Source: Thermohalobaculum sp039026375 (lineage in GTDB: Bacteria > Pseudomonadota > Alphaproteobacteria > Rhodobacterales > Rhodobacteraceae). From it: a DNA stretch of 64,000 nt. The stretch lies in contig JBCCML010000005.1 in NCBI GenBank assembly GCA_039026375.1, positions 1 through 64,000 of the forward strand, written 5' to 3'. This document shows, in pieces, positions 23,680-33,400 of this stretch; within the stretch, counting starts at the first letter, position 1, and each line of letters starts with the position of its first letter. Under the pieces are notes generated by a model. That model was not told where the DNA came from, ran no database searches, and was given only the letters and a program-made list of their open reading frames with translations. A program made the translations under genes and the position numbers.

Positions 23680-24746
23680 TGGGGGGCCTCGGCTGGTTCG
23701 CCCGCTTGATAGGCCGCGATCTGGTCGCGCGTAAAGCGCGTCATGTCCGCCCCGTTCATCCAGGCGCCGTACCAGTCCGCGGTCAGCCGGATCGCCTGAG
23801 CAGAGCTCAGCCGCCCCTGCCAGCCCAGCGCCTGGCGGGCCCGCGTTGGATCGAGGGCGAGGGCTGCCATTTCGTGCGGGGCAGGGCCGGTATCCAGCGT
23901 CCAGCTCTCGTCCAGCCCCAACGCGTTGGCCACGGCCCGCGTCAGATCTGCCACCGTCTGCGTATCGGCGGGATCATGCGGGCCGATGTTCAGGGCCTCG
24001 GGCACCTGGCGGGTGGCAAGCGCCTGGGCATAAGCGAGGTAGCCGTCCAGGCAGTCCAGCACGTGTTGCCAGGGCCGCGTGGCCTGCGGGTTGCGCAGAA
24101 CCGGCGCAGCGCCGGCGCGCGCGGCGCGGACGAGATCGGGCACCAGCCGGTCTTCCGAGAAGTCGCCGCCGCCGATCACGTTGCCGCCGCGGGCGGTGGC
24201 CAGTGGCACGCCCTGTTCGGCGAAGAAGGCACGGCGGTAGCTGGCCACAGCCAGTTCGGTCGCGGCTTTCGAGGCGGCGTAGGGGTCGTGGCCGCCCAAG
24301 CGGGCATCTTCGGCGAAGGCGTGGCCGCTTTCGTCGTTCTCGTAGACCTTGTCGGAGGTGATCACCAGAATGGCTGACAGATCCCGCGCCTCGCGCAGGG
24401 CGTCCAGCAGATTGACGGTGCCCATGACATTGGCGGACCAGGTCTCGGCCGGGTCGCGGTAGCTGCGTCGGACAAGGGGCTGGGCCGCCAGGTGCAAAAC
24501 GATTTGGGGGGCCGTTGCCTGGATGGCCTGGCGCGCGACAGCGGGATCGCGCAGATCACCGATGATTGAGCCGCCAGGTGGGGGCGCGATGTCAAAGAGC
24601 GCGGGGTCCTGGTCGGGCGCCAGCGACAAGCCGGTGACCTCTGCGCCCAGTTCGCCCAGCCAGTGGGCCAGCCAACCGCCCTTGAACCCGGCATGTCCGG
24701 TCAGCAGGACCCGTTTGCCGGCCCAAAAGCCGGGATCGGCCGGCAT
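23676..24746 (-). CDS. rfbG: CDP-glucose 4,6-dehydratase
   Basis: 356 residues of the extended short-chain dehydrogenase family. The NAD loop GHAGFKGGWLAHWL is characteristic of RfbG. Further along are LHLAAQPLVRRSY, the catalytic YAASK with its Tyr and Lys (DPYAASKAATELA), and GNVIGGGDFSEDRLVPD. It converts CDP-glucose to CDP-4-keto-6-deoxyglucose in the cytoplasm. It starts one base after rfbF ends and overlaps the methyltransferase gene by four bases. No rfbH dehydrase is present, so the route branches to a C-methylated sugar rather than a 3,6-dideoxyhexose. Confidence 0.93.
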   Translation of the reverse strand: MPADPGFWAGKRVLLTGHAGFKGGWLAHWLGELGAEVTGLSLAPDQDPALFDIAPPPGGSIIGDLRDPAVARQAIQATAPQIVLHLAAQPLVRRSYRDPAETWSANVMGTVNLLDALREARDLSAILVITSDKVYENDESGHAFAEDARLGGHDPYAASKAATELAVASYRRAFFAEQGVPLATARGGNVIGGGDFSEDRLVPDLVRAARAGAAPVLRNPQATRPWQHVLDCLDGYLAYAQALATRQVPEALNIGPHDPADTQTVADLTRAVANALGLDESWTLDTGPAPHEMAALALDPTRARQALGWQGRLSSAQAIRLTADWYGAWMNGADMTRFTRDQIAAYQAGEPAEAPQ

Positions 24747-24747
24747 C

Positions 24748-25527
24748 TCAGCCCCACATCTTCCACGGCGCGCCCATGGCCCACTGGCGCTCCAAGTGGA
24801 TCTTGTCGCGCAGCGTGTCCATCGGATGCCAGAAGCCGTCGTGCTCGAAGGCCATCAGTTCACCGTCGCGGGCCAGCGACTCGATGGGTTCAGCCTCGAA
24901 CGGGGTGTCGTCCCCCGCAATCCGGTCCAGAACAGGACGGTTCAACACGAAAAAGCCGCCATTGATGCGGCCCTGATCGCCCGGCGGTTTTTCGACAAAG
25001 CGCTGGACCTGGCGATCCTGGATCTCCAGCGCGCCGTAACGCCCCGGCGGGATGACCGAGGCGATGGTCGCCTGACGGCCATGTTCGCGGTGGAAGGCCA
25101 GTTCCGAGGTGATGTCGATGTCCGCGACGCCGTCGCCGTAGGTCAGGCAGAACGTGTCGCCCAGGTAGTTGGCGACGCGCTTCAGTCGGCCGCCCGTCAT
25201 CGAATCAGCGCCGGTGTCGACCAGCGTCACCCGCCAGGGTTCGGCGGTGGTTTGGTGGTATTCGATCTGGCCCGAGCGGGCGTCGATGGTCACGTCGGAC
25301 GAGTGCAGAACGTAATTCGCGAAGTACTCTTTGATCATGTACCCGCGATAGCCCAGGCAGATGACGAAATCCGTCAGCCCGTGCGCCGCGTAGATCTTCA
25401 TGACGTGCCACAGGATCGGCCGCCCGCCGATCTCGATCATCGGCTTCGGCCTGAGATGGCTTTCCTCGGAAATCCTGGTTCCCAAGCCGCCGGCCAGGAT
25501 GACGACTTTGGTGCCGGTCTCGCTCAT
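24748..25527 (-). CDS. rfbF: glucose-1-phosphate cytidylyltransferase
   Basis: 259 residues. The nucleotidyltransferase signature GGLGTRISEESHLRPKPMIE is followed by GGRPILWHVMKIYA, then LTYGDGVADIDI with the metal-binding Asp. It makes CDP-glucose from CTP and glucose-1-phosphate, the first step of the CDP-deoxysugar pathway. It heads the run rfbF-rfbG-methyltransferase-rfbC-proC, all packed with gaps of one base or overlaps. Eighty-three bases separate it from the upstream unknown gene on the same strand. Confidence 0.94.
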   Translation of the reverse strand: MSETGTKVVILAGGLGTRISEESHLRPKPMIEIGGRPILWHVMKIYAAHGLTDFVICLGYRGYMIKEYFANYVLHSSDVTIDARSGQIEYHQTTAEPWRVTLVDTGADSMTGGRLKRVANYLGDTFCLTYGDGVADIDITSELAFHREHGRQATIASVIPPGRYGALEIQDRQVQRFVEKPPGDQGRINGGFFVLNRPVLDRIAGDDTPFEAEPIESLARDGELMAFEHDGFWHPMDTLRDKIHLERQWAMGAPWKMWG

Positions 25528-25610
25528 GTCCCGCCCTTGCCTTCGCGCCCGTCATGCGGCGCGTTCGTGGACGGTGACTATACCGGATCAGACGCGGGCG
25601 CCAGCCGGTG

Positions 25611-26342
25611 CTAATTTGGGGGAGAGTGGTTCTCGTCCGGTAGCACGTCGATGGTGTTGGGCAGTTGCGGGTTCGGCGCCTGTTGCTGTGGGCCCGAGCC
25701 TGTGTACTTCTCCAACATCACCTCGGAGATGAGGCGATCGAACGCAAACTGAAGAACTTCAGCCTTGGTTTTCAGCTGCACAACCGAGCCCATGATGCCG
25801 GCCCCGCGTGGATCACGCTGGCCCTCCAGGCTTTGACGCAGATAATTGTTCAAGTTCACCAGCGGCAGATAGATGTGCGACAGCATCTCGTCGAAAAGGC
25901 GGCCCGAGTTAATCTGGCGATCGTCGCCCATCACAGGCTGGATCGACAGACCTGCATCTGCCGACTCCCAAGAGCGAAATAGCGCGAAGGCATTACCGAC
26001 GCCGCGCTTTAGACGCACGATAAACTGGCGCACGCCGTTTTCGATCGTGTGCACCAAAAGGGTATAGCCGCGAATGGCCAGCCCCCGAAAGCGCAGCACA
26101 AAGTCTGGCACGTTGATGATCTGCTTGGGCAGCGTGGCTGAGGCGCAGATTTTTCTGACGGTTTCAGCGATTTCATGATGAAAAACCGTGTCCAGCGTGT
26201 CGACCGACGTGGTCGACAGCCGCAGCTTCATGGGCGCGACGAACAACTCGACGGCGCGAACGCTAAGACTTTGTCCCTCTGACTCATGCAGAGTTAAGAC
26301 GATTTGGTTTCTCGGGTCGGCTTCTGCCACTTCGTACGGCAT
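25611..26342 (-). CDS. uncharacterised protein, 243 aa
   Basis: Not recognised. A soluble, mostly alpha-beta sequence with a proline/glutamine-rich tail (SGPQQQAPNPQLPNT) that is probably disordered. The middle contains LLVHTIENGVRQFIVRLKRG and a helix-rich part, LSHIYLPLVNLNNYLRQSL. No signal peptide or membrane segment. It is upstream of the CDP-sugar operon and divergent from the CheB-CheR gene. A distant link to flagellar or chemotaxis control through the shared promoter region is conceivable but not shown by the sequence. Confidence 0.75.
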   Translation of the reverse strand: MPYEVAEADPRNQIVLTLHESEGQSLSVRAVELFVAPMKLRLSTTSVDTLDTVFHHEIAETVRKICASATLPKQIINVPDFVLRFRGLAIRGYTLLVHTIENGVRQFIVRLKRGVGNAFALFRSWESADAGLSIQPVMGDDRQINSGRLFDEMLSHIYLPLVNLNNYLRQSLEGQRDPRGAGIMGSVVQLKTKAEVLQFAFDRLISEVMLEKYTGSGPQQQAPNPQLPNTIDVLPDENHSPPN

Positions 26343-26653
26343 TTTATTCCTCTGCTCGGCAAGGCCCCGGATTTAGATAACGGACAATGAGAGATTGTCC
26401 TGAATAAACGGTAAATTCCTCACGATTGTCTGGTTGATTTCCGGAAATGCTTGGGTGTCCCGAGTCGCGTTAACGACACGTTAATGGAGGTAACCTATCC
26501 CTTAACGTGGTGAGAGAACGGGTGTGGTCGGTTTCGCGGAATGAAGTCGGCTGAACTGTGCCCAGATTGCGTTTTGTTGCCCCTTAGACTCGCGCATTGC
26601 GTGTGTTAACTAAAGTGAATACGGGTGAAAATCCGTTAGGGAGGTACAGGGCT
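26343..26653. other. divergent promoter region with CtrA-type box
   Basis: 311 bases between the unknown 243-aa gene and the CheB-CheR gene. No gene of its own. It holds a full TTAA-N7-TTAA motif (see 26470-26484) and another TTAACG near 26502. AGGGAGG at 26638-26644 is nine bases from the ATG at 26654. Confidence 0.6.
26470..26484. promoter_or_regulatory. candidate CtrA binding site
   Basis: TTAACGACACGTTAA is an exact TTAA-N7-TTAA, the full site recognised by the alphaproteobacterial master regulator CtrA, and it is also a perfect dyad (TTAACG-ACA-CGTTAA). It lies 170 bases before the CheB-CheR start and 128 bases before the divergent 243-aa gene. In roseobacters CtrA controls chemotaxis, motility and signalling genes, which fits. 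Confidence 0.5.
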
Positions 26654-29600
26654 ATGGCGAACGATGTAGGGCGTACCCAAAAACACTGGGTGGCAATTGG
26701 CGCATCAGCCGGTGGCCTGGAAGCGTTGCGCGAACTGGTGCGCAACCTGGCGCTGGACAACGGTGCCATCTATGTGATTCTGCAGCATATGTCCCCGCAG
26801 CACCGCAGTTTGCTGACCGAACTGATCGGGCGCGAGACCGGGTTGCCGGTGTACGAAATCGTCGACGGCACGATCCCCACCCCAGACACTATATATATCG
26901 CACCCCCGAACAGCGATGTGGTGGTGCGGGCAGGCCGGCTGCGGCTGCAAGCGCCAAGTTCCGAGCCAGCAGCGCCAAAACCCTCGGTTGATCGCTTCTT
27001 CCTGTCGTTGGCCGAGACGATGGGCGACCGTGCAATTGGTATAGTCCTGTCGGGCACGGGTTCGGACGGGGCCTATGGTGTGCAAGCGATCCGGGCCGCG
27101 GGCGGCATCACGATCGCCCAAAGCGAGGCGACCGCCAAGTACAACGGCATGCCACTGGCCGCCACCGACACGGGCTGTGTCGATCTGGTGCTGGCGCCCG
27201 AACAGATCGGGGCGCGCTTCGATCGCATCATCAAGATGCCGCGCAACCTGGAGGTGGTGGACGACGAGCAGCCACGCGACTCACTGTCAGGCCTGTTCCA
27301 GATGCTGCAGGTTCGCACCGGCGTTGACTTCCGCGAGTACAAACCCTCGACCGTGCGCCGCCGGATCGAGCGGCGGATGACTGCGTTGGAGATCGACGGC
27401 CTGACCGCATACACCGAACATGTTCGCGAGAACCCGGACGAGATTAAGATGTTGTTCCGGGACATGATGATCTCGGTCACCTCGTTCTTCCGGAACCCCG
27501 AGGAGTTCGACAACCTCAAGCGCCATGTCGAACAGGACCTTGCAAACCGCCGGAACGAAGGCTTGCGGATCTGGGTGCCGGGGTGCGCAACGGGCGAGGA
27601 GGCGTACTCGCTGGCCATCCTGCTCACCGAGTTTCTGGGTGGTTTGGCCGCGTTGGACGATACGCCACTGCAGATCTTCGCGACCGACATTGACGTAGAT
27701 GCGCTGGCGGTGGCGCGGCGCGGAGTCTATCCGGATGCCATCGAGGCGGACGTCCCGCCGGAGCTGTTGGACGCCTATTTCAATCCGACCGAGGGGGGGT
27801 ATCAGGTCAGCCAGGCCCTGCGGGAGCGCATCGTCTTCACGCCGCACAATTTGTGCCAGGACCCGCCGTTCTCGTCCATCGACCTGATCAGCTGCCGCAA
27901 CCTGTTGATCTATTTCTCGAACAAGTTGCAGGCAAAGGTCTTCGCCCGCCTGCACTACGCGCTGAAGCCGTCTGGCCTGATGTTCCTGGGTAAATCCGAG
28001 TCAATCTCGGGCGCCGAGGCGCTGTTCAAACCGGCCAGTGACAACGGCCAGATTTTCCGCCGCCGCGCGCACCCCGATGGCAATGTGACGACGCCGACCT
28101 ACCACCTGGGCACTGGGCGCATCGGCTACGATCGCCAATACCGCAAACCAGAACGCCAGGAGGCCGAGCCCTTTGGCGCGATGTTCCATGCGCTGGTCCG
28201 CTCGATGGGGCCGAACGCGCTGCTGGTAACGGCGGACATGCACATCCACCGGGTCTACGGCAACATTGATCGCTATCTGTCGCTGCCCGAGGGGCAGATG
28301 CGCGGGGCCACAATCTCGATGCTGCGCGAGGACCTGCGCCACGAGCTGCGCACGCTGATTTCAGTGGCGCTGCGCAACGGGAAAAGCCGCTCGGGCCTGG
28401 AACGCCGGACCGAGGGCGGCAATCCACGAGGGCGCCTGCGCATGGAGGTCCATCCAATCGGCGTTGCTGATCGCTCGGACGACATGGCACTGGTGGCCTT
28501 CCGCGAATGGGAAGAGCGCGAGGTGCAACCCGCGCCCTCGGGCGGAGAGACAAACGGCTCCAGCGCGCGCATCGGCGAGTTGGAGCTGGAACTCACGGGC
28601 GTGCGCGAGTCGCTGCAGCAAACCGTCGAAGAGTTAGAGACCGCCAACGAGGAATTGCAGTCGCTGAACGAGGAGCTGCAATCGGCCAACGAGGAACTCC
28701 AATCCACCAATGAAGAGTTGGAGACCACGAACGAGGAGCTTCAGTCCACCAACGAGGAACTGATCACCGTCAACGAGGAACTGCAGATCAACAGCCACGA
28801 GCTGGTGCTGATCAACCAGGAACTGGACAGTGTGCTATCGAACATTGCGGCCCCGGTGCTGGTGGTCGACCCACGCCTGCACATTGTCCAATGCTCGCAG
28901 TCGGCGCGCGTGATGTTCCAGATTGCGCCAGGCGTGGCCAAGCCGCACCTGAGCCAGCTGTCGCTGCCGGACGGCTTCCCCCAGCTGTCCAAGTTCATGG
29001 CCGAGGTTATCCAGACCGGCACCCGCGCTGCGGCCGAGATCGAGGCGGCGGGCTTCCGCGGCAGTGTGGTTGCCGCGCCGTACTTCAATCCCAAGGGCGA
29101 GTTGGTCGGCGCCACGGCCATCGTGCACGAGATTTCGGATCCCCGTGCGCGCGATCTGGAAAGCCTGTTGGAACACTTGCCCGTGCTGGTCTGGCAGAAG
29201 GACGGCAATGGCAAGGTTGTTGGCATGAACACGGCCGCCTCCCGCTATTTGGGTGTGACGCGCGAGGAAGCGCAAGGCCAGGAACTGAACGCGCTTATCT
29301 CGGCCAAGGCGGATGCGGAAACCGCCGACAAGCTTAGTCGGTTGCTGGTGCCTTACGAAACCGTTGGCGGTCAGCGCGGTACCTTTGTTGTGGCCCAGTC
29401 TGAGGATGCAGGAGGTTTGGACGCGCTGGAGCAACTGTCCCAGGGGCCGACCTGGCGGTATCGGACAGCTGATGAGGTGCTGACCCTGTCGCAAGAGGCG
29501 CTGGAGGCGCTGGATACGCCAAGGCTAAAGGCCTCGGGCACGATTAGCGACTTTTTGGCGATCTTTCATACCGACGACCGCGATGCCATCCGCTATGGGT

Positions 29601-29791
29601 TCGAGAATGCGATGGACCAGGCGATCCCCTTCACCGTGCTGGCACGGTTGAAATCGCGGGGCAGCACGTCGTCCCGGGTCACGGTGACCGGCAAGGTGGT
29701 GCGCGCCGAAGACGGCAACATCGAAGCGGTCGAGGGCACGCTGGGCCGTTTGCCCCAGCCGTCACCGCAGCCGGTGGACGCCGAGCGATAA
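26654..29791 (+). CDS. CheB-CheR-PAS fusion protein
   Basis: 1045 residues. The CheB methylesterase domain comes first, with Ser18 in GASAGG, His45 in LQHMSPQH and Asp138 in GTGSDGAYG. The CheR methyltransferase domain covers about residues 210-480 (WVPGCATGEEAYSLAI, RNLLIYFSNKLQAK). A seven-residue-repeat coiled coil lies at 640-725 (units such as TNEELQS). Two or three PAS domains follow. Unlike many relatives it ends without a histidine kinase domain, so it probably signals through protein interaction or by modifying a receptor. I chose ATG 26654 over the TTG at 26597 because of the upstream AGGGAGG. It converges with a receiver-like gene. Confidence 0.92.
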   Translation: MANDVGRTQKHWVAIGASAGGLEALRELVRNLALDNGAIYVILQHMSPQHRSLLTELIGRETGLPVYEIVDGTIPTPDTIYIAPPNSDVVVRAGRLRLQAPSSEPAAPKPSVDRFFLSLAETMGDRAIGIVLSGTGSDGAYGVQAIRAAGGITIAQSEATAKYNGMPLAATDTGCVDLVLAPEQIGARFDRIIKMPRNLEVVDDEQPRDSLSGLFQMLQVRTGVDFREYKPSTVRRRIERRMTALEIDGLTAYTEHVRENPDEIKMLFRDMMISVTSFFRNPEEFDNLKRHVEQDLANRRNEGLRIWVPGCATGEEAYSLAILLTEFLGGLAALDDTPLQIFATDIDVDALAVARRGVYPDAIEADVPPELLDAYFNPTEGGYQVSQALRERIVFTPHNLCQDPPFSSIDLISCRNLLIYFSNKLQAKVFARLHYALKPSGLMFLGKSESISGAEALFKPASDNGQIFRRRAHPDGNVTTPTYHLGTGRIGYDRQYRKPERQEAEPFGAMFHALVRSMGPNALLVTADMHIHRVYGNIDRYLSLPEGQMRGATISMLREDLRHELRTLISVALRNGKSRSGLERRTEGGNPRGRLRMEVHPIGVADRSDDMALVAFREWEEREVQPAPSGGETNGSSARIGELELELTGVRESLQQTVEELETANEELQSLNEELQSANEELQSTNEELETTNEELQSTNEELITVNEELQINSHELVLINQELDSVLSNIAAPVLVVDPRLHIVQCSQSARVMFQIAPGVAKPHLSQLSLPDGFPQLSKFMAEVIQTGTRAAAEIEAAGFRGSVVAAPYFNPKGELVGATAIVHEISDPRARDLESLLEHLPVLVWQKDGNGKVVGMNTAASRYLGVTREEAQGQELNALISAKADAETADKLSRLLVPYETVGGQRGTFVVAQSEDAGGLDALEQLSQGPTWRYRTADEVLTLSQEALEALDTPRLKASGTISDFLAIFHTDDRDAIRYGFENAMDQAIPFTVLARLKSRGSTSSRVTVTGKVVRAEDGNIEAVEGTLGRLPQPSPQPVDAER

Positions 29792-29841
29792 GCAGGGCGA
29801 AGCGTTAGCTGGGTTTTCAGCAAATTCAGTCGTCACCAGCC

Positions 29842-30327
29842 TTAGTAGTCTAGGCGGTGCTCGTCTTCGGGGTCTGAGGCGATACTGGCAAGCTTTGGCG
29901 CCTTGGCGATCGGGTTGTCCCCGAAGAATCCCCCGGTCACGATCTCGCGGATCTCCTGCGACCGGATCTGCGCCCACAGGAAGGACACGGTCGTGCACAA
30001 CAAGCGGATCGCCAGCGGTTTCAACAGCACCTGGTCCGGCGTCCACAATCCCATCTGGTAGACGGCCGAATTGCGGAAGTCATAGTTCGCCACAACGGCG
30101 ACGATCTTGCTATCCGGCCAGGCGGCACGGACCTGGGGAATTAGCATCGTCTCGCCCCAGTCCGGGCGATCGATGTCGATGATGACGATTTCATAGGAAT
30201 CGCCTTCGAAGAGCGACTGGAAGGACAGGCTGTCACTGACGCAAACCACGTCGTGACCATCCCGCGCCAGAGCGCTCGACCAAACATGCCCAAGACGGGC
30301 GTCAGCAATGATGACGATCCTCGACAT
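29842..30327 (-). CDS. receiver-like (CheY-fold) protein
   Basis: 161 residues with the response-regulator fold. The N-terminal acidic site reads ADARLGH, the likely phospho-acceptor Asp is in VIIDIDRPDW, and the conserved Lys is in VLLKPLAI. The acidic pair at the N-terminus is reduced to one Asp, so phosphorylation may be weak. The C-terminal extension (residues 115-161) carries no known output domain. It converges with the CheB-CheR-PAS gene, 50 bases apart, suggesting a functional pair. Two near-matches to CtrA sites precede it. Confidence 0.8.
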   Translation of the reverse strand: MSRIVIIADARLGHVWSSALARDGHDVVCVSDSLSFQSLFEGDSYEIVIIDIDRPDWGETMLIPQVRAAWPDSKIVAVVANYDFRNSAVYQMGLWTPDQVLLKPLAIRLLCTTVSFLWAQIRSQEIREIVTGGFFGDNPIAKAPKLASIASDPEDEHRLDY

Positions 30328-30342
30328 TCACACCCCTCAAGG

Positions 30343-30393
30343 TTTACCAAACCTTAATCGGCAATCGTAAACGAAGTCCTAACAACGCGTTAA
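30343..30393. promoter_or_regulatory. two near-consensus CtrA sites
   Basis: TTTA-N7-TTAA at 30343-30357 and CTAA-N7-TTAA at 30379-30393 each match seven of eight positions of the CtrA full site. They lie 16 and 52 bases before the receiver-like gene (minus strand). The divergent hydantoinase gene starts at 30463. Single-mismatch matches are weaker evidence than the exact site at 26470. Confidence 0.35.
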
Positions 30394-30462
30394 AGACCGG
30401 ACGCGGGCCGGCTGTTCGTGGCCCGATGGCACCGTTGTTGATGAAGAAGGGGTGACTGCAAG

Positions 30463-33400
30463 ATGTGGCAGTTTTGGATCGACCGGGGTGGCACGTTCAC
30501 GGACATCGTGGGCCGCCGCCCGGACGGAGAAATCATCACGCACAAGCTGCTCAGCGAAAACCCCGAACAGTACCGCGATGCTGCCGTTCAGGGCATCCGC
30601 GATCTGCTGGGGCTGGCGAAGGGCGCACCCATCCCGCCCGGCACGATCGAGGCTGTCAAGATGGGCACCACGGTCGCCACGAACGCGCTGCTGGAGCGCA
30701 AGGGCGACCGCACGCTCCTGATGATCACGGGCGGCTTCGGTGACCTGCTGCGCATCGGCTATCAGAACCGCCCGACGCTGTTCGACCTGAAGATCGAGCT
30801 GCCCGAGCTGTTATATGAACTGGTCGCTGAGGTGACCGAACGCCTGGATGCCGAGGGGCAGGTCGTCACCCAGCTGGACGAAGAAGCCGCCCGGGCCGCG
30901 CTGAAGGCTGCCAAGGCCGACGGCATCGACGGCGTCGCCATCGCTTTCCTGCACGGCTATCTGAACCCGGACCACGAAGCCCGCGTCGCTGCCATCGCGG
31001 CAGAAGAGGGCTTTGGCCAGATCTCGGTCAGCCACCAGACCTCGCCCCTGATGAAGCTGGTCTCGCGCGGGGACACGACCGTGGTGGACGCCTATCTCAG
31101 CCCGATCCTGCGCCGTTATGTGAACCAGGTGGCGGAAGAGCTGGGCGCAGACGACGCGCCCCCACCCCCTTCCCCTCCCCACACGGGGGAGGGGGGCGCT
31201 GGCGGCCCCCAAAGCGATAAACCCAGTGACATTGGCGCTGGCGGTGCAACTGGCGCCCCCTCCCCCCTTGTGGGGGAGGGACGGGGAGGGGGAGAGCCTC
31301 TCACCCGCCTGATGTTCATGCAGTCGAATGGTGGGCTGACCGATGCCAGCCTGTTCCAGGGCAAGGATGCCATCCTGTCCGGGCCTGCCGGAGGCGTCGT
31401 GGGCATGGTCAAAACCGGCGAATTGGCAGGCCACGACCGGCTGATCGGCTTCGACATGGGCGGCACGTCCACCGATGTCTGCCATTATGCTGGCGGCTAC
31501 GAGCGCAGCTTTGAGACCGAAGTCGCGGGGGTGCGCATGCGCGCGCCGATGATGAACATCCACACCGTGGCGGCGGGCGGTGGCTCGATCCTGTTTTTCC
31601 GCGATGGGCGCTTCCAGGTCGGCCCTGAAAGCGCCGGGGCGAACCCGGGCCCCGCCTGCTATCGTCGCGGCGGACCGCTGACCGTCACCGATTGCAACGT
31701 CATGCTGGGTAAGCTGCAGCCGCATCACTTCCCGGCGGTCTTCGGCCCCAATGCCGACGAGCGCCTGGACCCGGACGTGGTCCGGGAGAAGTTCGTCGCC
31801 CTGGCTGCCGAGATTGCCGAAGCCACTGGAGAGGCGCCTAAGACCCCAGAAGACACCGCCGAAGGCTTCCTGCGCATCGCGGTCGAGAACATGGCCAACG
31901 CCATCAAGAAAATCTCGGTCCAGCGCGGCTATGACGTGACGCGCTACACGTTGCAATGCTTTGGCGGGGCGGGCGGTCAGCATGCCTGCCTGGTCGCCGA
32001 CGCGCTGGGAATGGAGACGGTCTTCGTCCACCCATATGCGGGCGTCCTCTCAGCCTATGGCATGGGATTGGCCGAGATCCGCGCCCTCCGCGAGCGCCAG
32101 TACGAACACCCGCTATCGGACATGGATGGCGCCCAAGCAGCGCTGGCCCAGATGGGCTCGGACGCAAGGGCCGAAGTACTCTCCCAATGGGTCGAGGATG
32201 GTTCAATCCGCATCGAACAACGCGCGCATCTGCGCTATCGCGGCAGCCACCAGGCGCTGGAGGTCGACTTTGGCACGGCCGAGGAGATGCGCGCCCGCTT
32301 TGACGCCGCGCACAAGGCGCGCTTTGGCTTCTCTGCCGGGGACCGCGAGCTGATCTTCGAGGCTTTGGCCGTCGAAGCGATCGGCGGCGCGTCCGAGGTA
32401 CCAGACGATCCGCAACCCTTGACCGATACCGCCCCTGCCCCGGTCGATCACGTCCAGACGGTCTTTCTGGGCCGCGAAGGCTCGGTCCCCCTCTACGACC
32501 GTGACACGATGGCCCCGGGCCAGAAGGTCCAGGGCCCCTGCATCGTCAAGGAACCCACCGGCACCAATATCGTCGAGCCGGACTGGCAGGCCGAGATCAA
32601 CGCCTATGGCCACCTGATCCTGACCCGCACGAAGCCCCTGGAACGGGCCGAGGCGATCGGCACCAAGGCCGACCCGGTGATGCTGGAGGTCTTCAATAAC
32701 CTCTTCATGTCGATCGCCGAGCAGATGGGCGCGACGCTGGCCAACACCGCCTACAGCGTGAACATCAAGGAACGATTGGACTTCTCCTGTGCGCTCTTTG
32801 ACCCGACGGGCGGGCTGGTGGCGAACGCACCCCATGTGCCGGTCCACTTGGGCAGTATGTCGGAGTCCATCCGCTCGATCATTCGTCAGAACCCGGACAT
32901 GAAGAAGGGCGATGTCTTCGTCCTGAACGCGCCCTTTAACGGCGGCACCCACCTGCCCGATGTCACCGTGATCACACCCGTATGGGACACGGCCGGGACC
33001 AGCGTCCTGTTCTATGTGGCCAGCCGCGGCCACCATGCCGATATCGGCGGCAAGACGCCCGGCTCGGCCCCGCCCGATTCCACGGTGATCGAGGAAGAGG
33101 GCGTCCTGATCGACAACTTCAAGATGATCGATGCGGGCCATTTCCGCGAGGCAGAGACGCGCGCGCTGCTAACCTCGGGCCGCTATCCGGTGCGCAATCT
33201 CGAAGAAAACATGGCCGATCTGGCCGCTCAGGTGGCGGCGAACGAGACCGGCGTGCGCGAGGTCGAGAAGATGATCGCCCAATTCGGGTTGGCGGTCGTG
33301 CACGCCTATATGGGCCACGTCCAGGCCAATGCCGAGGAGTCGGTGCGCCGGGTGATCACCGCGCTGAAGCCCGGGCGCTACGACTACGAACTGGACAATG

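Noticed and set aside
30811..32031. long open frame antisense to the hydantoinase gene
   Set aside because: Shadow of high-GC codon bias; composition is typical of antisense frames.
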